Shown here in pieces: positions 20,966 to 32,321 of a stretch of 64,000 bases of DNA (positions are counted from its first letter, which is position 1; the number at the start of each line of letters is the position of its first letter). The stretch is from NCBI GenBank assembly GCA_947172415.1, contig OX359197.1:3100001-3164000 (forward strand), given 5' to 3'. Below the pieces are notes generated by a model. That model searched no databases. It was not told where the DNA came from and saw nothing but the letters and a program-made list of their open reading frames with translations. The stretch is from Chondrosia reniformis (lineage: Eukaryota > Porifera > Demospongiae > Chondrillida > Chondrillidae). A program made the position numbers and the translations under genes.

Positions 20966-21362
20966 GGGGGCTCTTTGTTTTGTATAAAAGGTGGGACAGT
21001 TTCTAACACTAACTTTTGGTTTAAGATACCCGAGAGGCCTATTTTTTCCACACCTTTAATATGAAACATGATTTCAAGAAACCCTTCTGGACTTGTCGTT
21101 TTCGTTGGGTGTTTGGGAAGGCTGGCTGAAGCGAGTGTTTTAATAACATCTTTAATCATTAGCATAAGTCTAAGCGGAAAAGCTGTTTCTGGGGAATCGA
21201 TGAGACGTTGTACCGAGTTTAACAAACGATGAAGGTGTCGAGCTTGTAATGCAAAAGTATCGCGTTTAAGTTTGGCTAGAAAGCCCACGTTCTTGTAAAG
21301 TGGTAGTCGTTCTTTGAGCCATTCAGTGTCGAAGGTAGCGTTATTACTACTGCCTGTCAATT
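20935..21362 (-). pseudogene. Naiad-like PLE: linker region between GIY-YIG and RT
   Basis: About 141 codons without an ATG start, preceded by a basic KRHRRSNLKL stretch. It ends ...VLETVPPFIQNKEPP, which in relatives continues directly into the next frame. The join to the RT frame is a one-base shift within CCCCC (about 20961-20965), and the join to the GIY-YIG frame a one-base shift in the A-run near 21386-21392. Its role in PLEs is unknown. A Leu-rich helix (LQARHLHRLLNSVQRL) is visible. Confidence 0.7.
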
Positions 21363-21917
21363 TTAGATTGGAGCGCCGATGCCGTTTTTATGAGATAAGC
21401 GATTAAAAAGGTTCCATACGATGATTTCTTTTTTAAGTTTTGAAATATTGACAACACCTTTAATGTTATCGTTAAGTCCATATGGGTAAATAGAGCAGAG
21501 TGCCTTGTACCAGAACACTTCTCTCAGTAGTCTGAGGCTAGTAGAATTAGGTGTCTCAGGTATCTGTTCTATGGGCATAATCAAGGCATCATCAAAACTA
21601 CGGTTATCAGAATTAAAGTGATTATAAAGATACAGCGGCTTAAAGCCTTTGGTACTAGTCCTATGGTTGTTCATTCTACTCCTAAGCATTTGAGAGGTTT
21701 CTCCTACATACTGTACATCACATTGTTTACAAGTAATAAGATACACAACATTCCTACTCTGGCATCCTAGGGGACCACAAGGGCTACGGACTTGATAGGT
21801 CCTGCCAGTAACTGAACTCTTAAAAGTAGGGCCAGTAACTAAAGAGGGACATGTTTTACACCGCTTATTGCTACACTTCTTAACTAGTGAGGGGCTAGCT
21901 TGCCCAGCAGTAGGCAC
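21363..21917 (-). pseudogene. Naiad-like PLE: N-terminal CxC zinc motif and GIY-YIG endonuclease
   Basis: The frame holds KKCSNKRCKTCP (a C-x4-C-x2-C cluster), CGPLGC, then VVYLITCKQCDVQYVGETSQ, which is GIY-YIG written VYL...YVG with a CxxC pair between, followed by R-x-R-x-x-x-H (MLRSRMNNHR). A Lys-rich tail follows to a TAA. In this clade the domain is at the N terminus and supplies target cleavage. There is no ATG: the frame opens after a TAA with GTG, and the more 5' residues (DEKLANSPPSVGKG) are found in another frame across a GGGG run, so there is a frameshift at about 21918. Confidence 0.85.
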
Positions 21918-22177
21918 CCCTTACCTACAGATGGGGGAGAGTTAGCTAACTTTTCATCACCATGCACCCTAAATTTACCTAATGACGGGGAGTTGTTAAC
22001 CCGGGCGACCACCCAGCCGGTATCCTATCTCTATACTTTGTACTTGTCATGATTGGAAATGGGTCAAGGACTAGACAAGCTAGTCCACAAAGACCTAACC
22101 TATTACATGTAGCCGGGGCTATTTAAAGGCAACAATGGCTCAACAGCCACCAGGGACTACCATGAGGCTAAGTAAAC
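21918..22177 (-). other. 5' leader and frameshifted N terminus of the Naiad-like element
   Basis: 260 bp between the GIY-YIG frame and the 5' PLTR. The first 120 bp decode to a plausible N terminus in another frame (WVVARVNNSPSLGKFRVHG); the rest is untranslated. A small hairpin, GGACTAG with CTAGTCC, lies at about 22067-22085. Confidence 0.45.
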
Positions 22178-22299
22178 ACATGAAAAATCTAATATACCAT
22201 TTTCCTACATGCTATATGCCTATTCTGAAAAAAGAGCCTATAGGGGAATTAAACCTAAAGAGAGCATTATATGAAGATACAGGAGTCTCTTTTTCCTTC
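22178..22299 (-). repeat. Partial 5' PLTR of the Naiad-like element
   Basis: Matches the first 120 bp of 18736-19016 in the same orientation (GAAAAATCTAA through the AGCCTATAGGGG and GATACAGGAGTC words) and stops at the satellite before reaching the hammerhead part. In sense direction this is a 5'-truncated upstream PLTR. Confidence 0.75.
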
Positions 22300-25200
22300 A
22301 ATGTACCAGTTGTATGAACTAGTACAAGTTATGTTTACTAGTTGTAAGTATTAGTTGCATGTACTAGTTGCATGTAGTGGTTGTGTGTTCTAATTGTATT
22401 AACTAGTTGCATATACTACTTGTATGGACTAGTTATATATTAGATGTATGTACTAGTTGTATGTACTAGTTGTATGTCCTAGTTGTATTTACTACTTGTA
22501 TGTCCTAGTTGAATGTACTACTTGTATGTACTACTTGTATATCCTATTTGTATGTACTCGTAGTATGTACTAGGTGTACGTACCTGTAATATGTACTAGT
22601 TATAGGTTCTAGTACTAGTGATACTAGATGCTTAGTAGGTATTACTTGTATGTACACATCCTAGTTATATTATTTAATTATATAGATGAATGTACTAGCT
22701 TTGTACAAGTTGTATGTACTAGTAATATTAATGAGTGGTATGTACTAATACTGGTAATATTTCCTAACTGTAGCCACAAGTTGTGTGTACTAGTTGTATG
22801 TATTAACCTTATGTATTAGTTATGTACTAGTTGCATATACTAATTCTAATAACTAGTTGTATGTACTAGTAATGGTAATATTTACTAGTTGTAGGTACTA
22901 GTTTTATGCACTAGTTGTATGTACTAGTACAAGTTAAATTTACTAACTATAGCTATTAGTTGTATGTAGTAGTTGTATGTTATAATTGTTTGAACTAGTT
23001 GTATATACTAGTTTTATTTACTAGTTGTATATACTAGTTGATGATTCTTGTGCTAGTTATGCTAGGTACTAGGTAGGTTCTAGTTGTATGTCCTAGTTGT
23101 TTGTACTAGTTGTATGAACTAGATGTATGTACTAATCGTATGTAATAATTCTATATACTAGTTGGATTTCCAGTTTAATGTTCTAGTTGTATGTACTATG
23201 TTTTATATGTACTAGTTATATGTGTATATGCTTGTCATAGGTACTAGTTGTTAGTACAAGTTGCATGAACTAACGGTATGTACTAGAACTTGTAATATTT
23301 ATTAACTGTAAGCAGCAGCACTTGTTTATCCTAGTTGTATGTACTAGTTGTATGTACTAGTCCAAGTTATATTTACTAGTTATATTTACTAGTTGTATGT
23401 ACTAATTGTATGTACTAGGTGTATGTACTATTTATAGGTACCAGTTATATGTGTATGTACTAGTTATATGTAGTAGTTGGGTACTAGTTATAGGTACTAG
23501 TTGTAAGTTCTAGTACTAGTAAAACTAGGTACTAAGTAGGTACTAGTTGTCTGCACCAATTGCATATACTAGTTGTATTTACTAGTTGTTTGTACTGGTT
23601 TTATGTACTAGTTGTATGGACTATTTATATGTTCTAGTTATATGTGAAATGATAGGGGGTAATTTTAGTTGCGTTCATTATGAAAGATAAGTTTATTGGA
23701 GCTATCGGCAACAAAATTGAGCAAGATTGTAGTTATATGTGTATGTTATAGTGATAGGTACTAGTTGTATGTGCTAGTTGCATGAACTAGTGGTATGTAT
23801 TAGTTATATGTTCTTGTTCCATGCACTAGTTTGTAGTTCTATGTAGTAGTTGTGTGTAAAACTAATATGAACTAGTTGTATGTACTAGCTCTATGTGTAT
23901 GTACTAGTCATACATAGTAGTTACTTGTACTAGTTATATGTACTAGTTGTAAGTACTAGTTGTACACACTAGTATATGTACTATGTGTAGGTTCTAGTAC
24001 TAGTTATACTAGGTACTAGGTGGGTGCTAGTTGTAAGCACTAGCTCTAGTTATATGTACTAGTTCTAGGTACTAGTTTCATATACTTGATGAATGTTATT
24101 AGTTGTATTTACTAATTGTATGTACTGGTTGTAGGTACTAGTTGTATGAACTAGTTATGTACTATATAGTTGCATGTACTAGTTGTATGTACTACCAATA
24201 TGTACTAGTTATGTACTAGTTGTTAGTAGTAGTATTATTAACTAGTTGTATGTACTATTACTGGTAATAATTACTAGTTGTAAATCTTAGTTGTATGTAC
24301 TAGTTGTATGTACTATTACAAGTTATGTTTACTAGTTGTAGGTATTAGTTGCATGTACTAGTGGCATGTAGTAGTTGTGTTTGCTAATTGTACTTACTAC
24401 TTGTATTGACTAGTTATATACTAGGTGTATGTACTAGTTGTGTGTACTAATTTTATGTCCTAGTTGTATTTCTACTTGTATGTCCTAGTTGAATGTACTA
24501 CTTGTATGTACTAGTTGTATGTACTATTTGAATGTACTCGTAGTATGTACTAGGTATATGTACCAGTTATGAACAAGTTGTATGTACTAGTAGTATTAAC
24601 TAGTGGTGTGTACTAGTACTGGTAATACTTACTAACTGTAGCCACTAGTTGTATGTACTAGTTGTATGTACTAGCACTTGTTATATTTACCAGTTGTAGG
24701 TACTAGTTGTATGTACTAGTTGTGTGTACTAGTTGTGTCTACTACTTGTATGTACTAGTTGTATGTACTAGTTGTATGTACTAGTTGTATTTAATAGTTG
24801 TATGTACTAGTTCTATGAACGAGATGTATGTACTTTTATGTACTAGTTATATATAGTAGTTGTTTGTACTAGTTATATGTACTACTTATGTACTAGTTGT
24901 ATGTACTAATAGTATTAACTAGTGTTATGTACTAGTACTGGTAATATTTACTAACTGTAGCCAATAGTTGTATGTACTAGTTGTATGTACTAGCACTTGT
25001 TATATTTACCAGTTGTTAGGTACTAGTTGTATGTACTAGTTGTGTGTACTAGTTGTGTCTACTACTTGTATGTACTAGTTGTATGTACGAGATGTATGTA
25101 CTTTTTATGTACTAGATATATATAGTAGTTGTTTGTACTAGTTATATGTACTACTTATGTACTAGTTGTATGTACTAGTGGTATGTACTAATAGTATTAA

Positions 25201-28200
25201 CTAGTGTTATGTACTAGTACTGGTAATATTTACTAACTGTAGCCACTAGTTGTATATACTAGTTGTATATACTAGTTGTTTGTACTAGTTGTATGAATTA
25301 ACTGTATGTATTAGTTATGTACTAGTTGCATATACTAGTTCTAATAACTAGTGGTATGTACTAGTACTGGTAATATTTACTAGTTGTAGGTCCTATTTTT
25401 ATGCACTAGATGTATTTACTAGTACAAGTTAAATTTACTAATTATAGGTATTAGTTGTGTGTAGTAGTTGTATGTTCTAATTGTTTGAACTAGTTGTATG
25501 TACTATTTATAGGTACCATTTATATGTGTATGTACTAGTTATATGTAGGAGTTGGCTACTAGTTATAGGTACTTGTTTGATGTACTAGTTGTATACACTG
25601 GTTTTATGTACTAGTTGCAAAGTCTAGTATTAGTAAAACTACGTACTTAGTAGGTACTCGTTGTATGTACTAGTACTAATTAAATTAACTAGTTGTAGGT
25701 ACTAGTTATATGTACTAGGTGAATGTAATAGTTGCTTTTGCTAATTGCATATACTAGTTGTGTGTACAATATGTATGTACTAGTTTTATGTACTAGTTTA
25801 ATGTACTAGATGTATGTACTAATTGTTTGTAATAATTCTACGTACTAATGGGAGTTATAATTTAATATACTAATTGTATGTACTATATATATGTTCTAGT
25901 TATATGTGTATGTTCTTGTCATAGGTCCTGGTTGTAGGTAAAAGTTGCATGAACTAGTGGTATGTACTAGTACTGGTAATATTTACTAACTTTAGTCACT
26001 AGTTGTATGTATTAGTTGTATGTACTAGTTTTATGTACTAGATGTATCTACTAATTCTATGTAATAATTCTATGTACTAGTTGGAGTTCTAGTTTAATGT
26101 ACGTACTATTAAAATATACTAGTTATATGTGAATGAACTAGGTATATGTAGTAGTTTTATGTACTAGTTGTATGTACTAGTTGCATGTACTAGTTATGTG
26201 TTCTAGTTGTATGTACTAGTTGTATGTACTAGTTGTATGTGCTAGTTGTATGTACTAGTTGTGTGTACTAGCTGTGTCCACTACATGTATGTACTAGTTG
26301 TATGTACTAGTTGTATGTTCTAGTAGTGTGTACTAGTTCTGTCTACTACATGTATGTACTAGTTGTATGTAGTAGTTGTATTTACTAGTTTTAGGCACTA
26401 GTTGTATCTACTAGATGTATGTATGTTTCATGTATTATATGTAGTAGTTGTTTGTACTAGTTATATGTACTAGTGGTATGTACTAGTTGTATGTGCTAGA
26501 TACTAGTTGTATGTAGTAGCTGTATGGAATAGTTCTATGCACTAGTTGTATGTACTAGATACTAGTTGTATGTACTAGTTATATATACTATTTATATGTA
26601 CCAGTTGTATGTACTAGTTATATGTACTAGTTATGTGTAATTGTTGTATGTACTAGTTGTATGTACTAGATGAATATACTATGTTATGCGATGTACATAC
26701 TATGCTATATACTTGTTTGTACTTGTTGTAAGTTCTTGTACTAGTTATACTAGGTACTAGCAAGGTACTAGTTGTATGTACTAGTTGTATGTACTAGTTG
26801 TAGGTACTAGTTGTATCTACTCTTTGTATGTACTATGTGTATGTACTATTTAAAAAAACTAGTTATATGTGTATGTACTAGTTATATGTTTGTGTACCAG
26901 TAATATGTTTTAGTTGTATGCACCAGCTGTATGTACTAGTTTTATATACTATATATAATTACAAGGCATATGTGTATTTACTAGTTATATGTAGTAGGTG
27001 TGTGTACTAGTTATATGTCTTAGCTGCTTGTCATAGCTGTATGTACTAGTTGAATTTACTAGTTTTATGTGCTAATTGTATGTACTAGTTGAGTGTACTA
27101 TTTGTCATGTACTAGTTGTATTTACTAGTTGCATGTACTAGTTGTATGTATAATTGTTTGTACTAGTTGTATGCACTAGTTATATGTACTAGCTCTAGTT
27201 ATATTTACTAATTGTAGGTACTATGTAGAAGTTGTATATGTAGTAGTTGCATGTACTAGTTATGTACTAGTTGCATATACAAGGTGTATGCACTAGTATT
27301 ATGGACTCGTTCTATGAACTAGTTGTATGTACTAGTTGTATGTACTAGTTGAATGTAATAGTTGTATGAATTAGTTTGATGTACTAGTACAAGTTATTTT
27401 CAATAGTTGTAGGTATCAGTTGTATGTACTTGTTGTATGTACAACTTGTATGTTCTAATTGCATGAATTAGTTTTATGTACTAGTTGTATGTACTAGTTA
27501 TATACTAGTTGTATGTCCTAGTTGTATTTACCACTTGTATGTCCTAGTTGAATGTACTACTTGTGTGTACTAGTTGTATGTACTCCTAGTGTGTACTAGG
27601 GGTATGTACCTGTTATATGTACTAGTTGTAGGTTCTAGTACTAGTAATACTAGATGCTTAGTAGGTATTAGTTGTATGTACAGGTCCTAGTTATATTAAT
27701 TAATTATATTTGATGAATGTACTAGTTATGTACAAGTTGTTTGTACTAGTAGTATTAACTAGTGATACGAACTAGTACTGGTAATATTTACTAACTGTAG
27801 CCACTAGTTGTATGTACTAGTTGTACGTACTAGCACTTGTTATATTAACTAGTTGTAGGAACTAGTTGTATGTACTAGTTGAATGTAATAGTTGTATGTA
27901 CTAGTTGTATGTACTAGTACAAGTTTTATTTACTAGTTGTAGGTATTAGTTGTATGTACTAGTTTTATGTGGTAGTTGTATGTTGTAATTGTATGAACTA
28001 GTTTATGTACTAGTTGTATGTACTAGTTATATACTAGTTGTATGTATTAGTTGTATATGCTAGTTGTATGTACTAGTTGTGTGTACTAGTTGTGTGTATT
28101 AACTGTATGTATTATTTATGTACTACTTGCATAAACTAGTTCTAATAACTAGTTGTAAGTACTAGTACTAGTAATATTTACTAGTTTCAGGTACTAGTTT

Positions 28201-29823
28201 TATGCACTAGTTGTATGTACTAGTACAAGTTATTAGTTGTATGTAGTAGTTGTATCTATATATTAGTTGTATGTACTAGCTAAGTACTAGTTGAATGTTC
28301 TATTTGAAGGTACTTGTTGTTTGTACTTGGTGTAGCTTCTTGTACTAGTTATTCAAGGTACTAGCAAGGTACTAGTTTGAACTAGCTGTATGTACTAATT
28401 GTATGTAGTAATATTATATACTAGTTGGAGTTCTAGTTTAATCTACTAGTTGTAGGTACTATATTTATGTACTAGTTATATGTCTATGTTCTAGTCATAG
28501 GTCCTAGTTGTAAGAACAAGTTGCATGAACTAGTGGTATTTACTAAAAGTGGTAAAATTTACTAACTGTAGGCACTAGTTGTATGTACTAAGTGTATGTA
28601 CTAAGTGTATGTACAAGTCCATAGCATATTTACTAGTTATATTTACTAGTTGTATGTTCTAGTTGTTTGTACTAGTTGCATGTAGTAGAAGTATGTTCTA
28701 ATTGTATGTAATAAATCTATGTATTAGTTGGAGTTCTAGTTTAATGTATGTACTATTTATATATACGCGTTATATGTGTATGTACTAATTATATGTAGAA
28801 GTGCTATGTACTAGTTGTGTGTACTAGTTGTATGTACTAGTTGTATGTACTAGTTGTGTGTACCAGTTGTATGTACTAGTTGTATGTGCTAGTTCTATGT
28901 ACTAGTTGTGTGTTCTAGTTGTGTCTACTACATGTATGTACTAGTTGTATGTACAATTTGTATGTCCTAGTTGTATGTACAAGTTGTATTTACTAGTTGT
29001 ATGCACCAGTTGTATGTACTAGTTGTATGTACTACTTGTATGTACTAGTTGTGTGGACTAGTTCTGTCTACCTACATGTATGTACTAGTTGTATGTACTA
29101 GTTGTATGTGCTAGTTGTATTTACAAGTTTTAGGCAGTAGTTGTATCTACTAGATGTATGTACGTTTTATGTACTAGCTATATATAGTAGTTGTTTGTAC
29201 TAGTTATACGTACTAGTTGTATGTACTGGTTGTATGTGCTAGTTGTATTTACAAGTTTTAGGCAGTAGTTGTATCTACTAGATGTATGTACGTTTTATGT
29301 ACTAGCTATATATAGTAGTTGTTTGTACTAGTTATATGTACTAGTTGTATGTACTAGTTGTATGTGCTAGATACTAGTTGTATGTAGTAGCTGTATGGAA
29401 TAGTTCTATGTACTAGTTGTATATACTAGTTATATGGACCTGTTGAATGTACTAGTTGTATTTAATAGTTTTATGTACTAGTTTTATGTACTAGTTGCAT
29501 GTACTAGTTGTATTTACTAGGTTTAGGTCCTAGTTGAATGTACTATTACTAGTTATATTAACCAGTTCTTTGTACTAGTTGTATGCACTAGTTGTTTGTA
29601 CTATTTATATGTGCTGGTTTTATGTAGTAGTGCTATGTACCAGTTGTATGTACTATTTTTATGTACTAGTTATATGTACTAGTGGTAGGTTCTTGTACTA
29701 GTTTATTAAATCCTAGGTAGGTACTAGTTGTATGTACTCTTTGTGTGTACTAATTGTAGGCACTAGTTGTATGTACTAGTTGTATTTACTGGTTGTATGT
29801 ACCACTTAAATGTACTCGTTATA
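22300..29823 (-). repeat. 13-bp satellite, inverted orientation, long block
   Basis: About 7.5 kb with units reading TGTATGTACTAGT on +. Several kb-scale internal duplications are visible, for example 24600-24900 with 24900-25230 (the GGTAATATTTACTAACTGTAGCC word). The only foreign piece I see is 23647-23729. Confidence 0.95.
23647..23729. mobile_element. 83-bp insertion with 12-bp target-site duplication
   Basis: Non-satellite sequence flanked by TAGTTATATGTG at 23635-23646 and 23730-23741. The paralogous satellite at about 36680-36720 is uninterrupted at this point. On + it can be read as a short open stretch (MKDKFIGAIGNKIEQD), but that is too short to identify. Duplication length and target word resemble those of the retrozyme-like insertion at 31739. 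It could be a severely truncated retrotransposon or a captured RNA fragment. Confidence 0.65.
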
Positions 29824-30074
29824 CAGTGAAAACTGGTTAACACGAAGTCACTTTACACAATAAATTGCTTAACACAAACAAATCGCCGAGACCAGGTTAT
29901 TTACCCTACTAAATATACTGTTTTACGTAAAAAGTGCCTGTTAATGGGAAAGCATTAACATGAGTAATTTAATGGAATAAGGATTTCTTCTAATTGCGTC
30001 GAACTTATCTTTGTAAAGGTTCATCTTTCGACTTTTAGAGCGTCTAGAGACGCAGTTTTTTCGATTCTTCTGTC

Positions 30075-30118
30075 TGCCAAACGTTTCGAACCTGGGGGTC
30101 TTCTTCAGTGACTGGTGT
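30075..30118 (-). ncRNA. Hammerhead-like motif of PLE copy 2
   Basis: Counterpart of 51281-51325: CTGAAGA core, GAAAC, and stem II weakened by a G-to-T type change (the 3' arm reads GGTTC instead of GGGTC). Confidence 0.4.
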
Positions 30119-30139
30119 TGGTCTTTAAGGTGTCTTCAT

Positions 30140-30655
30140 TTATAGGCATCTTTTCCCGCCATTTTGGATTACCTCATCAGTGATGTCATCGGTTACATCA
30201 TTTCCGGAGGAAGGAGAGGTGAAGGGAGTATTCATAAAAAAGGGTTTCCAACCACTTCTTAGTACAATTCCTTGATCTAAGTTCATTCTTACCTGACATT
30301 GTTGGATCTTCAGGGCTTCCTTAATTCTTCTTCTGTACCAGTTCTCTTCCCTCTCCACCACTCTGGCTTGGCTCCACTCAATTGGATGACCAGGTTTTAG
30401 GGAGTGAACAGCTAAACCATTGTTCACATCCCCCATCCTGACGGCACGTTTGTGCTCCACCATCCTGACTTTTAGTGTTCTTCCAGTTTCTCCAGTGTAC
30501 ACTGCAGGGCAACTAGAACAGGGAATCTGGTAAACGACACCTTTAATATCCATGGTAGGCTGGGGTTGTTTAGGCCTAGAGAGGATACTCCTCAGTGATC
30601 TCTGCTTTGTGAAAATGGTTTCGATGTTCATCTTCCGGCATGTTTTGGAGATCAT
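30140..30655 (-). pseudogene. PLE copy 2: GIY-YIG endonuclease domain
   Basis: The best preserved family-1 endonuclease: VVYQIPCSSCPAVYTGETGR followed by TLKVRMVEHKRAVRMG and an uninterrupted C terminus with DVTDDITDEVIQNGGKR. It begins with MISKTCRKMNIETIFTK, the segment joining RT to the endonuclease. Frame continuity with RT is lost at about 30652-30655 (one-base shift). The nuclease motif residues look intact. Confidence 0.85.
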
Positions 30656-31057
30656 TCACTGAGGCCTTTCACATATGGAATAAAAAGTTTAGGTTTACCA
30701 TCTTCCCTACTTCCCTGGTTCCGTTGTCTCTTCTTCATGTGCCTAGCAGCAACCTTACTGGGGTATCCGTTGGCCTGGAGAACCCCTTTCAGGTGCTCTT
30801 TTTCCTCTTGGAGGAAACTGGATCCAGCACCACAGATTTCTCCGCTCTGTCCCTGAGGCAAAGGGCAATGCCAGCTTTCACCCTAGGATGATGATGAGAT
30901 GAGAAGTGAAGGTATCTATCCGTGTGGGTTGGTTTTCTGTACACGGATGTACTCAAACTTCCTTTGTTCTTCTTCACTAGCACGTCAAGAAACGGGATAG
31001 AGCCATCTGTCTCCTCCTCCATGGTGAACTGAATGTTTCCGTGTCTTCCATACAAAG
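30652..31057 (-). pseudogene. PLE copy 2: C-terminal RT fragment
   Basis: Two overlapping frames (30652-30861 and 30789-31057) covering the FTMEEETDGSIPFLDVLVKK motif D region, YRKPTHTDRYLHFSSHHHP and the basic region after it. RT motifs A-C are absent by 5' truncation. Confidence 0.8.
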
Positions 31058-31436
31058 ATGAGTAATTTGTTTGCGAAGACAAATTTCCAACTTAGAGAGC
31101 CTTTTGGCGTCAATCTTTTCGATCTTGAAATCTATCGAGTAGCTTCATAAAAAGTACGAAATTCCCAATTCAACACTGTCTACTTTCTTGAAGAACAGGA
31201 CTAAAGTCGAGGGGAAACACTCCAGCACCAACGGGTGTAGAAAACCTACTGTGATATCGACGAAGCTCTCTCTTGCGTATGCAGTTCATTTTTGGCCTAT
31301 CAATGTGTTTATATCCATATATATATATACACCTTGGATCATTACATTACATGTATGGAATCTGATAACAAGAAATACTGTTAACGAGAAATGATTTGGC
31401 CTGCACCGTGAATTTCTCGTTAAGCAGTTTTCACTC

Positions 31437-31738
31437 TATTTGTATGTACTAGTTTTATGTACTAGATATATGTAGTAGTTGTTTGTACTAGTATATTTGT
31501 ACTAGTTGTACTTACTATTTATATGTACTAATTATATGTGTATGTACTAGGTATATGTACTACTTGTATGTACTAGCTGTATGTATATACTAATGGTATT
31601 TACTAATTGCATGTACTAGTTGAATGTACTATTACTAGTTATATTTACTAGTTGTATGTGCTAGTTGTATGTACTAGTTGTATATGGTAGTTGTATGTAC
31701 TAATTGTATTTACTATATGTATATACTAGTTATATGTT
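31437..31738 (-). repeat. 13-bp satellite, inverted orientation, between MITE and retrozyme-like insertion
   Basis: Matches 42004-42313 closely, the stretch beside the other MITE copy. This identifies the latter as the empty site for the next feature. Confidence 0.9.
31728..31738. repeat. Target-site duplication of the retrozyme-like insertion (left)
   Basis: AGTTATATGTT, repeated at 32517-32527. The paralogous sites at about 42310 and 63590 have it once. Confidence 0.85.
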
Positions 31739-31887
31739 GATAAGCAAAGGTATTCACTGGAAGATATTACGCCAAACCAGCCAAGGGACCGAAGTCTAAT
31801 CTTGGCTGGGGGACCGAAGTCCTATTAAAAATGGCAACCAGTGATGGCCTCCCAGTCATCCAAGATGGAAAAAAATTCATCAAAGAA

Positions 31888-31930
31888 CCACAGACAGCTG
31901 TTTCACCCTCATTTGGGCTCATCAGTGTGG
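31888..31930 (-). ncRNA. Type I hammerhead ribozyme, left arm
   Basis: On the minus strand: stem I halves CCACA (31926-31930) and TGTGG (31888-31892), five Watson-Crick pairs; core CTGATGA (31919-31925); stem II GCCC/GGGT with loop AAATGA; GAAA; short stem III AC/GT with loop AGCT; cleavage expected after GTC (31893-31895). Every conserved core position is present. Short stem III ribozymes of this kind are often active as dimers. Confidence 0.9.
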
Positions 31931-32278
31931 TACACTTCAATGATGGTGATTTGGATGACCGTCTTCACTTATTAATCAGCCACAAGTGAAACACTTGTGG
32001 TTTCATAATAAGCAAAGATGGAGGGCTGCAGTCTAAGCAAGACCGAGCGCTCACAATGAAAAAAGGGAGTTAATTGCACTGATCTGTGCAAAGGCTAGGA
32101 TGATAAGCAAAAGTATTCACTGGAAGATATTATTATATACTCCCTTTTTTCATTGTGAGCGCTCGGTCTCGCTTAGACTGCAGCCCTCCATCTTTGCTTA
32201 TTATGAAACCACAAGTGTTTCACTTGTGGCTGATTAATTAGTGAAGACGGTCATCCAAATCACCATCATTGAAGTGTA

Positions 32279-32321
32279 CCACGCTGATGAGCCCAAATGA
32301 GGGTGAAACAGCTGTCTGTGG
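32279..32321 (+). ncRNA. Type I hammerhead ribozyme, right arm
   Basis: Same motif as the left arm with one stem I change giving a G.T pair (CCACG at 32279-32283 with TGTGG at 32317-32321). Core CTGATGA 32284-32290; stem II 32291-32294 with 32301-32304; GAAA 32305-32308; stem III loop AGCT 32310-32313; GTC 32314-32316, cleavage expected after 32316. Confidence 0.9.

Larger units (their letters stand above)
18736..22299 (-). mobile_element. Naiad/Chlamys-like Penelope element with N-terminal GIY-YIG domain
   Basis: A 3.56-kb minus-strand element: partial 5' PLTR (22178-22299), leader, GIY-YIG frame (21363-21917), linker and RT frames (20935-21360 and 19280-20965), 3' UTR, and 3' PLTR (18736-19016). 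In ordinary PLEs the GIY-YIG domain follows RT; here it precedes RT, the permuted order reported for the Naiad and Chlamys clades. The insertion is bounded by comparison with the empty satellite at about 59215-59230. The PLTRs are in direct orientation. Frameshifts at two or three homopolymers and a changed RT active site show it is inactive. Confidence 0.85.
29971..31057 (-). mobile_element. Penelope-like element, family 1, copy 2 (truncated)
   Basis: A 1087-bp minus-strand piece inserted in the MITE, flanked by ATGAGTAATTT at 29960-29970 and 31058-31068. It begins on the left with the AATGGAATAAGG extension, then the element 3' end, GIY-YIG domain and C-terminal part of RT, and stops abruptly within RT at 31057. 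The MITE at 41468 lacks this insertion, so the PLE arrived after the block was duplicated. Confidence 0.9.
29824..31436. mobile_element. pogo/Tigger-like MITE, copy 1, split by PLE copy 2
   Basis: Outer parts 29824-29959 and 31069-31436 are the two halves of the MITE seen intact at 41468-42003. The ends are CAGTGAAAACTG and its inverted counterpart CAGTTTTCACTC, flanked by TA on both sides, as in pogo/Tigger elements of the Tc1/mariner superfamily. The satellite flanks on both sides match those of the 41.5-kb copy, so the two MITEs arose by duplication of the whole block, not by two insertions. Confidence 0.75.

Noticed and set aside
19017-21917. Selenoprotein status of the Naiad-like element (in-frame TGA as Sec)
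   Set aside because: No in-frame TGA found in the readable frames; the breaks are frameshifts and TAA or TAG stops, and no SECIS is seen.
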